In this document: positions 1 through 11,726 of the stretch, one piece after another
Layout: every line of letters starts with the position of its first letter
How positions within the stretch are numbered: the stretch's first letter is position 1
Source: Liolophura sinensis
Lineage: Eukaryota; Mollusca; Polyplacophora; Chitonida; Chitonidae
Length of the DNA: 64,000 bases
Assembly (NCBI RefSeq): GCF_032854445.1
Contig: NC_088300.1
Span: forward strand, 25,463,608 to 25,527,607
Reading direction: 5' to 3'
Program-made: the position numbers and the translations under genes
The notes under the pieces: generated by a model
What the model saw: the letters and a program-made list of their open reading frames with translations, nothing else
The model's database searches: none
Told to the model about the DNA's origin: nothing

Positions 1-210
1 TTGTGATCTCAGAATAGAATATTTTCCACAGAGGATAAATTGACTGCTGATTTATGGCCCATATGTAGCAAGACTTTTAATTAGGCTCCGCTCTTTCTGA
101 AGATTCTTCATGTAAGAGGGGCTCTTAGACCACTGAAAGTGACATATCCAATGAGTATGACATTCAGATCTAATGAATTAATTGCTTTTTGTTCATCTTG
201 CCATCTCCAG

Positions 211-3200
211 GTTATATCATGATTGGTGGATGGATGTTTGCCATCATGGTGGCCACTCTTCCTCTGTTTGGAATCAGCGACTACCGGAAGTTTGCAGTTT
301 GCCTACCTTTTGAAATTGGGGATACAGCATCTTTGGGTAACTTTCATGAACAGTAATCAAGTCAAACTCAGAATAGATCTCTGATTACACGTTAGGTGTT
401 TGAGACTAAGTCACATTCATTTTGAATCTTTATATTTAAATGTGGAAATTATATTATATATTAACTTATTGTTATTTGGCTCTTGAGCAGGATAAAGGCT
501 TGATGACATATTGAAAATTATATTATTTTAAACTATGTGTTTATCAGATGCGGGAAATGAGTTTGTTGTTGGGTTCGAAAATTAGTATTCATTCCGACTG
601 AGCCTATACTGTCAGTACCAAAGCATGCTTGAATGTTACTGGGTTACTACATTCATGGACCTCAATCAGTGATACAAGCACAAAAGGCCTCCTTTTTATA
701 ATTGTGCATATAAGCTGATTTAACAGTTTGGCTTTAGAAATAACAGCTTCTGATTTCTTCTGAGTTGAGTAAAGGCAGCTGAATTTCTGTGACTGATAAT
801 CAATGTAAACCATCTACCAGCAGATACAAATGTACTTAAAAGGATGTACCTTTAAAGGGTTTTTTTAATACTCAGAATTGCATTAGAGCTTCATGACAAA
901 AATGAAAATTAGCATGTAGGTTCAAATCTAAGGTTAGGAAAAGTAGCTCAAGTTATATAAAAGGTATTTAAAGGTTACATGAAAGGCTAGCTTATTATTT
1001 CTTAACACGTAGTATGTGATGTGGCCTAACACATAAAACTGCAAAAAAGCTTCTCAGCTTTCTTCTTGGGTTCCAAAAGTGTCTTTAAACTACAGTTTCC
1101 AAAGGCCCCAGGGGTCATTCAGGAAATTAAGTAGCCTGCTGTGGAGGCGTCATTGGTGATAGCTGTCAAAACAACTCTGTGGGGAAGAGAGCCCTAATTG
1201 GGGTAGGACAAGCTGGTGTTGCATCACCAGTTTGTTCCTCGAAGATGTCGGCTGTGAATATAGATTGAAAATATGCATAAAATAGAGGGGTTCACAAGGA
1301 ATATAAAGTATGCCTCAAAAATGGGGGAAAAATCCTTGTTTTCCATAAACCCATACTTTTTGTTTTTTTATGTATCCTTTAATTTTGGCTTTGGTACATG
1401 AATATGTGTACTTCAGTGTTAATAGTCGCCGAAATGCTGGTTTGCTGCAACTGTCAGGCCATTGACCATTAATGTTGCTGAGGGTTTAAGTCGGATCTGT
1501 CAGGTACCTAGGGAAGGTCGGTGGTTTCCTCCAAGCACTCTGGTCACCTTAACCCATAAACCTGACTATAAACACTGCTTGGGCTGAGGCTTTAAGTTGG
1601 GTCTGTCAGGTACCTAGGGAAGGTCGGTGGTTTCCTCCAAGCAATCTGGTCACCTTAACCCATAAACCTGACCATAAACACTTCTTGGGCAGAGGCTTTA
1701 AGTTAGGTCTGTCAGGTACCCGGGGAAGGTCGGTTGTTTACTCCAAGGACTCTGGTCACCTTAACCCATAAACCTGACCATAAACACTGCTTGGGCAGAG
1801 GCTTTAAGTTGGGTCTGTCAGGTACCCGGGGAAGGTCGGTGGTTTCCTCCAAGCACTCTGGTCACCTAAACCTGACCATAAAAACTACTTGGGCAGAGGC
1901 TTTAAGTTGGGTCTGTCAGGTACCCAGGGAAGGTCGGTTGTTTACTCCAAGCACTCTGGTCATCTTAACCCATAAACACTGCTTGGGCAGAGGCTTTAAG
2001 TTGGGTCTGTCAGGTACCCAGGTAAGGTCGGTTGTTTACTCCAAGCACTCTGGTCATCTTAACCCATAAACCTGACCATAAATACTGCTTGGGCTGAAGC
2101 TTTAATTCGGGTCTGTCAGGTACCCGGGGAAGGTCAGTTGTTTACTCCAAGGACTCTGGTCACCTTAACCCATAAACCTAACCATAAATACTGCTTGGGC
2201 TGAGGCCTTAATTCGGGTCTGCCAGGTGCCCGGGGAAGGTCGGTTGTTTTCTCCAAGCACTCTGGTCACCTTGACCCATAAACCTGACCACTGTCATATG
2301 AGTGAAAATTCTTATGCATAGCATTTAAAAATGATCAAGTATACAAAGTCACACTCTGAATTAAAGTTTTCTTTCCATCTATGCTGTTGACAAGTATGCA
2401 TTATAATGCATCATTCATTACCAGCTTTCTAAAATTACTGTATTTCCTCTAAGCAAACAGGAATCGGTTTATTCCTCCAGTGATGAGATTATATATCTAT
2501 CTTTCTGTTTGTTCCAGGTTATGTGTGCTTCATAATGCTGTTCAATGGGATTTCGTTTTCTGTGATAGTCAGCTGCTATATGAAGATGTACTGTTCTATA
2601 CGAGGCTCTCATGCCTGGAATTCCAACGACTCGCGTGTTGCCAAAAGAATGGCCTTACTTGTTTTCACAGACTTTGCCTGCTGGGCTCCAATCACATTCT
2701 TTTCATTAACTGCAGCATTTGGCAAGGAACTCATTTCCTTGGACGATGCGAAAATTTTTACCATTTTCGTTTTGCCTTTGAACAGCTGTGCTAATCCATT
2801 TTTGTATGCAATTTTAACGAAACAGTTCAAGAAGGATTGCGTTAAGTTATGCAAGCGTTTGGAAGAAACCGGTGTGTCGCGACGCCTCACAAGAATAAGC
2901 AACAGGAATGGTTCGACTTGGTCATCTTCCAGGCGGCCATCAGGAGCCAATAGCTTCTTCAACGTGGAGAAAAGGGAAAGTAACTCGGTCAGTGGTGGCC
3001 TCATTAATTACAACGTAGACTTAAACAACTCTGGGCAGAGCCGGACAGCAACAACGTGGGCCTCCAATGGTATGGGCTCAAGTCGAGGGAAAGGTGTGGG
3101 CAGCAGCAGAAGCAGTGGTGGGGGGAGTGGAGGGAGTGGGGGGGTGCAGGGGAAAGTCTCCACCCTTAGACAGTGTAATGTGTGTATGCACGTGATCAAG

Positions 3201-4487
3201 GAGAGCCACACAACCCCAGCCGAAGAGGAAATGCTCGAAGAGCTCCACAATAGTGTGGTGGAGGTAGAGCAGAATGATCTAGCTGAGCGCAGAGCCCAGG
3301 AGCAAAGCGCTCTGATACGGAGCGAGCGGAGGAGTACAAGCTCTGCCCACCACAGCCAGGAGGCAGAGAGCAGTGCCTCCTCTAGCTCCAGAAGTGCCGT
3401 AGCCTGTGCAGAGTTGCAGGAAGGGGATGCTAATGACTCGCTGGACAGTGATAAAGGTATACCTCTGCTCCCCCTTGATAGTTCCTCCTCCCCGCGAGAC
3501 ACAGGGAGCATAGGGATGGAGCCTGCGCAGAGCAATGACGTGCAACTAGGGGCATGTGCTCAGGAAAGCCCCACTCCTCTAGTATACGACTCCAAGCCTG
3601 ATCCTCCCCCTGCAGAATCGGTGACAAAAGAAAGGCGGTGCCATTGTCGGTCGGGAGGATCAAGGACCAGGAAACCCCGCAGTCACGGAGACGGTCAGTC
3701 TGGTGGCGGAGAGAGACTGGCCAGTCGTTCCCGAGGCAGTAAAGGCCTAGCTGCTGGCACCGTCACTTTTAAACAGTGCCCTTCCTGTCAGAAGTCATCA
3801 CTGTGTCTGTCAGGGGAAGTAATCCATGATGTTCTAATTTGTGACAGGTCTTTACTACACTATTCCAAAGAGCTAGGAACTATTCTAGAAAAGCAGTGCT
3901 TGAAAAGTAACACGCCCGCAAACACATCCAAAAGAAAACAGTTGACAAAGCAACAAATTTCAATGTCTGATTTGAAACAGGAAGCCAACACTGGCTGGCA
4001 GCAGGATCTTCCCTCTAGCGACGCTAAGAAAAGTGCTAAAACTTCAAAGCATGCATGTCGGTCAAACAGCTTGGCTGACCTTAGCCACAAAAGTCAGGGA
4101 GGAGCCAGCCACACCACAAATCCCAAGCGCCACAGCGTGACTGCAGATTATCTTTATTGGACAGACGACCTGGAATTCCGCGACTCGGCATTTGTGGAGG
4201 ACGAAAACTTTCAGGCTGACTCAGAAATCAGCAGCACATTCTCCAATGATGATAAAATGGCCAGCAGAAAACAACTGCCTGGCGACACTGCCTGTGATGA
4301 TTTCTCTAAAACGGAGGAGGAAGACTTGAATATAAATGAAAAAACTCACCTCTTGCAAAAGCTGCCTAGAGAAAGGCAGATGGGTGATACGAAGAATGTG
4401 GTGGAGTCAGGAGTAGACTCGGGTAACCAAGGACTGACTCTGAGCAGGAGTTTTGACAGGGAAAGTGGTTTCAGCTCTGATTGCTGA
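211..4487 (+). CDS. Leucine-rich-repeat GPCR, type A (glycoprotein hormone receptor-like), 3' part only
   Basis: Last two coding exons of a rhodopsin-class receptor: 211-336 and 2518-4487, joined in phase (G|GT). The first holds TM4 and the second extracellular loop ([17 protein letters not shown], then a loop Cys). The second starts with TM5, then [12 protein letters not shown] at the start of TM6, and TM7 ends [15 protein letters not shown], which carries the NPxxY motif. AKRMA..FTDF and [11 protein letters not shown] are typical of FSH/LH/TSH receptors and invertebrate LGR1, rather than LGR4/5/6 or relaxin receptors. Such receptors bind cystine-knot hormones and usually signal through Gs. 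The leucine-rich ectodomain and TM1-3 lie upstream of the window. The cytoplasmic tail is about 530 residues (TSHR has about 80). It is rich in Ser, Gly and charged residues, with a juxtamembrane DCVKLC that may be palmitoylated and CxxC pairs (QCNVC, QCPSC). The stop is at 4485-4487. The family is confident; the exact ligand is not. Confidence 0.87.
337..2517 (+). other. Last intron of the LGR-type receptor gene
   Basis: It starts with GTAACT after TCTTTGG and ends with gttccag before the TM5 exon. Codon phase is kept across it (phase 1). No convincing exon or other gene is visible. It contains the 106-bp minisatellite described separately. Confidence 0.8.
1487..2292. repeat. 106-bp minisatellite, about 7.5 copies, intronic
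   Basis: Units begin at about 1496, 1602, 1708, 1814, 1912, 2006, 2112 and 2218. Most are 106 bp; two are shortened to 98 and 94 bp by internal deletions. The core reads gtctgtcaggtacc, then ggaaggtcggttgttt, then cactctggtcaccttaaccc. Copies differ by a few substitutions. An open frame across it on the plus strand (1734-2069) is only a product of the repeat. Confidence 0.95.
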
Positions 4488-5924
4488 TGATTCTATGTTT
4501 TATAAGTGCTTGTGATCCCAGACTGTGTTACTTAAATATTTATACATATAATTATTTATATTTACTGAATGTAAGAGGTAACTTCAGACATGTAACTGTT
4601 TATGCCAAATCTCTTATAGATATATCTTTAAGAGCTCAGCTGATTGCATTCTAAACATCTGAACAAATGAAGTCTTTCAACAGAAATGTTTTATTCCAAG
4701 GGGTCAGAATATCATTGTGCTTTCTCTAAAATAAGAAGAAATTTTCAGAAAGAAGAAGAAGAGATGGCTTTTGATGAATAGTAAATACTAAGAGGAGTTC
4801 AATATTTAAAAGTTTGTCTTCCTGTATGCCAGTGTAGAAAAGGATAATATTATTAAAAGCACCTCACAGCAATATATTATATTGTTTATTTCTGCCTTTA
4901 TGGTCATGATCTGAGGGCAAACTGGTAAGAATTCCATCACAAAAGAACAACGATTAATTAAGTATTTATGTAAGATATGAATTATTGGGTAGAAGGAGTA
5001 GGATTATAGGTTACCAGCTTATAGCAACCCAACCATTATAAGGTAACTGGATTTCGGATTTCTGTCGAAAGACCATATAATAACAACAGACCCTGGAAGG
5101 TTATGACGGAAAACTCCTAAAAAATATATATATAGTCAAAATTGTATTAAAAAGTGAGAAGTGAATTTTCTTTTCCTTTAATATTTTGCAACCGGTACAC
5201 AGTTTGAATGCTGTAAAGTTTGAAAGACAAAGCTATTTTTTTCTGTAAGTACTTGTGTGGGCAAAACTTCTGGGTGATTTCTAGTGTCTTACTCACCCAG
5301 TACCCTAACACACACAGACCCCTTCAACACCCCTCTCACCCCCCTCACCCCACTCCAGCCTCTGACACTGGCATTAAGAGCCACATCTCATTGTGAGCAT
5401 TGTTTAAATGTACTGATATTTACTTGGCTGACTGACGGCATGGGGTATCCACTGAGAGCTTTCATTTGGGTGCACCTGTACCTGTACATAGAAATTGTGT
5501 ATGTGTGAATATATATATATGATCTGTGTCATGTGATAATTGTACAGTGTATTGGCTACGCTCTGTGATATATATGCTGAACAAAGCTTCTTCGAGACAG
5601 TACATCAGGTGTATGGGGTAAATTTTTCACCTGTGACAGTTGCTTCGAGACAGTGCATTGGATTTATTTGTTACATTTTCTACCTGTGAAAATTGCTTCA
5701 AGATCGTGCATTAGATGTATGTGGCTCATTTGACACATGTGAAAGTTGCTACTAAACAGTGGTGCACTCCTACCATGGTTGATGAATGGAAAAAATCATG
5801 CTGTACGAGCTAAATGTTAGGGCAACTGACCATCGGTATTGGGATCACATGTTCCCGATCATTAGTGTGTGACCATCATTGTAGCCTCCTCAGTTACAAG
5901 GAGTTTGATAGACAACATCAGGGG
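4488..5924 (+). other. Probable 3' UTR and downstream flank of the receptor gene
   Basis: AT-rich sequence follows the receptor stop codon, with no open frame of note. A C-rich stretch lies at 5297-5360. Near 5590-5760 short phrases recur (gcttcgagacagt..cat, then cctgtgacagttgc), suggesting a degenerate repeat of about 65 bp. I see no clean AATAAA near the stop, so the poly(A) site is unresolved. Confidence 0.4.
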
Positions 5925-6478
5925 TCGATTTCACAAATACCGGACCGAAGTCAAAATTTAAAGCATTGTCACAATGCTCAGTTTTTGGTTTGGGAAGACA
6001 TTTATCTTAAGATAATATTGATGAAATGGTAAAGATTTGGATTTCTGAAATTAAGCTTTAAAGTCAAGACTGGCTTTGTCGAATGGGACCCAGGTCTCGT
6101 CCATCAAAGCTATTCATACCAAACTTTCTGATAGCTGATAACAGTTTTCGGGTGGAGTGATCAATCATTCATTTGAGAAACTACATGTAGTCACGATAAG
6201 TGAGGATATTCCCATAAACCAGCCTACATATAGAACTCCGTTGTCAACATACACGAAGGACACCTGAGGCCAATTCTACAAGCCTTTTTCTGACTTTAAG
6301 TCAAAATTTAAAATCTCCATACAGTGCTTAGTTTTTGGTACTAGGAGCTGAAATGTACCCACTTAAGATAACATTGAATTAACAAATAAACTTCTACGGC
6401 CCAAAATTTAGCCCTAAAATCGTATTTCAAATTTTTACATAAGTCAGAAATGGCTTTATGAAATCAGGCCCTGTCACC
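5925..6478. repeat. Two diverged copies of a dispersed repeat
   Basis: 5925-6095 and 6265-6475 share the order: ggtcgatttcacaaa or ggccaattctacaag, then aagtcaaaatttaaa, then a cagtttttggt phrase, then cttaagataa, then tggctttgtcgaat / tggctttatgaaat, ending gggaccc/ggccct. Both are in the same orientation. They look like copies of one interspersed element; its class is unknown. Confidence 0.6.
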
Positions 6479-7285
6479 AATACACAAGGACGTGTACACT
6501 TGTCACCATACACTAAGGACACCTGTCACCATACACTAAGGCCACTTGTCACCATACACTAAGGACACCTGTCACCCTACACTAAGGACACCTGTCATCA
6601 TACACGCAGGACACTTTTCAGCATACATTAAAGACACCTGTCACCATACACTAAGGACACCTGTCACCATACACTAAGGACACCTGTCACCATACACCAG
6701 GGACACCTGGCAGCATACACGAAGGATACTTGTCACCATACACTAAAGACACCTGTCCCCATACACTAAGGACAGTTTTCACCATTTACTAAGGACACAT
6801 GTCACCATACACTTAGGACACCTGTCACCATACACCGAGAACACCTGTCACCATACATGACGTGTCCCCATATACGAAGGACACCTGTCCCCATACGCGA
6901 ATTACACCTGTCACGATAAACATGTATGACACCTGTCACCATACACGTACACTAAGGACACCTGTCACTGTAAACTAAGAACAACTGTCACCATACACTA
7001 ATGACACCTGTGACCATACACCAGGGATACCTATCACCATACACAAAGGACACCTGTCACCATACACTAAGGACACTTGTCACCGCAAACATAAAACACC
7101 TGTCACCATAAACCACGGACACTCTTTGCCGTATACCAGGAAACGCATCGCCATACACCAGGGACACCTGTCATGGTACATTTAGAACATTTGCCATGGT
7201 ACATATAAGACACTTTCTTTGATATATTTAGGACACATGTCATGGAACATTGAGGACACCTAGCATAATACATTGAGGGCACTGC
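6479..7285. repeat. Minisatellite, about 23-bp unit (ggacacctgtcaccatacacta)
   Basis: Thirty or so head-to-tail units of about 22-24 bp, consensus ggacacctgtcaccatacac plus taa. Units vary by point changes and small indels. The array merges at about 7285 into the next array, whose unit is clearly related. Confidence 0.95.
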
Positions 7286-8305
7286 CATCAAACAGTTAGG
7301 ACACCTGCCATCATACAGTTAGGACACTGCCATCACACAGTTAGGGCACCTGCCATCATACATTTAGAACACTGCCATCAAACAGTTAGGACACTTGCCA
7401 TCATACAGGACACCTGCAATCACACAGTTAGAGCACTGCCATCAAACAGGACACCTGCCATCATACAGTTAGGACACTGCCATCACACAGTTAGGACACC
7501 TGCCATCACACAGTTAGGACAACTGCCATCACACAGTTAGGACACTGCCATCAAACAGTTAGGACACCTGCCATCAAACAGTTAGGACACCTGCCATCAT
7601 ACAGTTAGGACACCTGTCATCACACAGTTAGGACACCTGCCATCATACAGTTAGGACACCTGCCATCATACAGTTAGGACACCTACCATCACACAGTTAT
7701 GATACCTGCCATCACACAGTTAGGATGCTGCCATCATACAGTTAGGACAACTGTCATCACACAGTTAGGACACCTGCCATCATACAGTTATGATACTGCC
7801 ATCATACATTTAGGATGCTGCCATCAAACAGTTAGGACACCTGACATCATACAGTTAGAACACTGCCATCATACAGTTAGGACACCTACCATCACACAGT
7901 TAGGACGCTGCCATCATACAGTTAGGACACCTGTCATCACACAGTTAGGACACCTGCCATGACACAGGTAGGACGCTACCATCATACAGTTAGAACACTG
8001 TCATCACACAGTTAGGACACCTGTCATCACACAGGACGCTGCCATCATACAGTTAGGACACCTGCCATCATACATTTAGGACACCTGCCATCACACAGTT
8101 AGGGCACTGCCATCACACAGTTAGGACACCTGCCATCATACAGTGCAGACATCTGCCATCACACGCTGGGGACACTTGCCATCATACACTGGAGACACCT
8201 GCCATCATACACTGGGGACACCTGCCATCATACAGTGGAGACACCTGCCATCATACACTGGAGACACCTGCCATCATACACTGGAGACACCTGCCATCAT
8301 ACATG
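7286..8305. repeat. Minisatellite, about 23-25-bp unit (acagttaggacacctgccatca)
   Basis: Continuation of the previous array with a derived unit, acagttaggacacctgccatcat or the shorter acagttaggacactgccatca. Long and short units are interspersed. The last 150 bp switch to a third variant, acactggagacacctgccatcat. Open frames here come from the repeat and are not genes. Confidence 0.95.
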
Positions 8306-10467
8306 AATAAGACATCACTCACATCAATTATGTGATTAACAACCTTTGTGCTGGTCGCAAAGATTTAAAGGTGTGCTCTATGCTTTTTACTTTCTCTTTC
8401 ACACTTTGGTTAATGTAAATAACTGATACCTATAATACCTATAAAAAAGCACTGAGTATAATGAAGTCACATATAAGATAATTTATAATACATGTCATGT
8501 TCCAAAACACTTTTGTTTTCAAGGTATCTTATTCCGATAATATGCCTGGATTTTTTGAACTCCTCGAACGATACTTCTGATGCCAACAAGTTTTTCTAAT
8601 AAGAAACCTATCAAACTTTCCAAATGGTCTGGTAAGGTAGATGAATCATTCAAATTTAAGCAAAAAGTGCTACTTGAAAAAAAAAAAATAGCTAACAGTA
8701 AATTTGCCATTTTTGTATGTATGTGTGTACATGTACATGTTTTTGCATGGATTAAGCGTATTAAATGAAATTCAGTGTACATGTACACATTGGTCTAAAT
8801 GCCGGTGTCCACGTACAGACTTGAAACTGTAATTAATGTCTCTAGGTCTAATTAATTAATTAATTAATACGTGTACAAAGGATTGTTCTCAACAAATGTA
8901 ATTGTTGTTAATTTTTTTTTTCAAATATATATATATATATATTTATTTATTTAAGTATGTGTGTTTGTATAATGAAAGAGAACTCGCTGTGCTTGATGAT
9001 AAAGTAATTTTGTGATACACATTTCGTCTTGATGTTGATTTGAATTTAAATGTTTACCTTACTATAAAATAAACATACATGTATACTGGTATAATACATA
9101 TAGATTTACAACGAATTGTTTTATTTACACTTACCACTTGATTGATTTAGTGATTTAATCAACCTTACTCGCTTTAAAACTCAGTTAGGGAAGAAAGACA
9201 ATACAATTTTAAAATACAATAAAGCGGGTGGTTTGTGCACACAAATGTCCTGTATTTTTACAAGTATAGGATAGAAAGGAAATGACCCCGGTTCCATTGT
9301 ATACCAGTCCCATAACTGCCTCTTTATGAATATATGTACATGCATATCATGGATACGGATTGATATACATACATACCTACATACATAAGTACATATATGT
9401 CACAAACAAAAATGTACAGATTTTCATTGTAATGACTGATTTTTGCATACATATTTTGTTTATATTTTACATATTGTTAGGATTGTCCACATGTGTGTTG
9501 TATAGGATGGTATACTTATCCATTGACCTGAACGTCCCCATTGAAGCGGTAAATGATCCGATGTCACCACCTTTGTCACAAAATTTAGTCGCTAATGCTA
9601 TTTTGCACAAATAAAAACAAAATGCTGAGCGAAAGTTTATTGTGTTGTTTTGATGCTTATTTTCGTATTCAAGGGCTGAAATTTTTTAAATGTCTCCACG
9701 TATGTTTTTAAGTACATGTACAGACATTTACGTTAAATATGATGTCTTGCATCATTGTTTTGTTACGTCCAATTTTGTGCCCCGAAATTGAGAAATAATA
9801 GCAAAACTGGCATGAGAAACATAGGCTGTTGTATGGGTGTACAGTGCAGTAAATCTAATTTACTATTAGCCTGCTTATTGTTTGCTCCACTGATAAAACT
9901 GACTCCCATCATGCAGGGTACTGAGTGAAAACTGAGTTATAATACTGTATATTACTTACAGTTCGGTGTGTAAAAAGACACCCTTAGTAGTACATAACGG
10001 GCTTAAAAATGATACTTTTGTTGCCCACACATTAAGTTTTTCTGATAGGAAAATAATTAAACTCTTAATGGACCTTATAAGATGGATAAATCAAAATCAA
10101 GCAAAATGTGCCGCCTGAAAAGTGGTGAACTTTAAGTGAAATACATTACACAGTAAATACAGCATCAAAAAATGGAAGATGCTCCAGAAGTGTATACGTC
10201 TGCCTCAGCTACATGTGTACGAATTTCTATACTACAGCTGAGGGACAACATGTATTTCTGTTCCATCTGTATGTCGAACAATTGTTTAACAAATTTCAGG
10301 ACTTAGGGATCAAGGTCACCACCATAATTTAATGGATCAGCACTTGACCCAAGGCCAAGCTGGGTACAAATTTCCTCCAAATGTGGATGGCAAGGGACCT
10401 CTAATGAACTTCGTGTAAGGCCAACTTAAAGACCCTACTGGTCCCTTTCAGCTGCTTCATTCTGCTA
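8306..10467. other. Gene-free AT-rich stretch with simple repeats
   Basis: No coding exon is supported. It contains an (attaa)n run near 8852-8869, an (at)n run near 8926-8942, repeated acatgta words around 8740-8790 and 9330-9400, and a repeat-like block at about 10000-10150. That block resembles 8575-8700: both have a ttttctgataggaaa-type phrase, then gatggataaatca / gtagatgaatca, then aagcaaaaagtgc / aagcaaaatgtgc. Confidence 0.6.
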
Positions 10468-10682
10468 GGGGGCCTCCGTGACCGAAGTCTTTATTAAGCC
10501 CGGCACAATGACCCAAGAGCCTCTCATCATGCTGGCTCCCTCTCCAGGCGTACGTGGGAAGGTTTGCCAACCTGGGGATGGTTGTAGGTTTCTGCCAGGC
10601 TCTGCTCGGTTTCCTCCCACCATAAAGCTGGCTGCTGAGGTGAAATATTCTTAGGTATGGCGTAAAACACCAAATACATAAC
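10468..10682 (+). mobile_element. SINE family A copy, near full length
   Basis: The head gggggcctccgtgaccgaagt is followed by a body phrase (tggctccctctccaggcgtacgtgggaaggt), then ggtttcctcccaccataa, and a tail taggtatggcgtaaaacacc. The same order recurs at least seven times in the window, on both strands. The head resembles a decayed tRNA with box A/B-like segments, so a tRNA-derived SINE is the likely class. Confidence 0.8.
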
Positions 10683-11726
10683 TTAGACAAAATCAACACC
10701 TCATGTTTGCCCAGTGAATTAAAAAAAACTGTGTCATCTGGACTGCTTAGCTGCAGTTCACACCTTTTGTGGTACCAGAAAACACTGTCTTGGTAAGATG
10801 AGCTTTGAAACAAAATTAATCTGTTTATAATTTATGATTCTTGCATATGCCATATACTTCAGTTTTATGGCTGGAGGAAACTTATGTGCCCAAGTTAAAC
10901 CACCGACTTTTGGGAAGTTACTGACAGACTTACTCACATGTGACAGAAAGATATAATGCACACCACATGGCTATTGGTGGATGACAAGTGACACTCAACG
11001 ACTCAACGGTCCGTGCAAATGACCACACAAGCTTTTGTGGTAACTTCACCACCTAATTCGCATATTATCTGCATGATCAAATACTAATCATTCTTACTAT
11101 TATATTAAATAACAAAAATAAACAGACAAACAAATAAATAAATACTTATCTTTTTTATTTAATTTAGATAATATATGCAGAAAGTATGTGTAGGCCTATT
11201 AACACATATTATAGTATGTAAAATCTTCCATATCTTCCAATCATTCTTATGGACACCAGTATGCTAGTCCTATATATAATTCGTAAATTTTAGTTAAAAT
11301 GCTTATAGTTTATTATTTTATTTATTGTCACTTTTAATTAAACTGTTTATATTTTATATCATTATTTAGTTAAAATGCTTACAAAAATGCAAAAAATGCA
11401 ACCAAATGCATACCTGTCTGCATTCACAGGTGCACTAATAGCTGCAATACACATTAAATCTACTGATAGTATTAGGTTACTGTCAGTTTTGAAGGTCAGT
11501 ATAAAATTAATGCCTACACAAAACCGTCTTTAGAAAACCTCTATGAGGAATAGAATTTAGTTCATATTCCAAATGTTCAAAAGGAGGTACTCACAGGATG
11601 TTCTCTCTGAAGAAATTCTAATCGAAGGGAGACCACTCTCAAGGAATAAATGTATGCTTGCCTGGTTATTTCCCCTTGATATATATCGACGAAATAAAAT
11701 CAGGGGGAGACAATTTGTAAACAAGA
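10683..11726. other. Upstream flank of SDHAF2
   Basis: AT-rich with no supported exon. A fragment at about 10855-10945 (gctggaggaaactt, then accaccgacttttgggaagttactgac) resembles the dispersed family also seen at 37715-37960 and 46890-47165. No TATA box or other promoter element could be assigned with confidence. Confidence 0.4.

Noticed and set aside
3008-3535. 175-codon minus-strand frame opposite the receptor tail
   Set aside because: It is antisense to the Gly/Ser-rich tail exon, Leu/Pro-rich with no features of its own.
7699-7962. 87-codon frame (TITQLGHCHHTV-type)
   Set aside because: Product of the minisatellite.
6479-8305. CRISPR-like array
   Set aside because: There are no unique spacers; both parts of every unit repeat, and the context is an animal genome.
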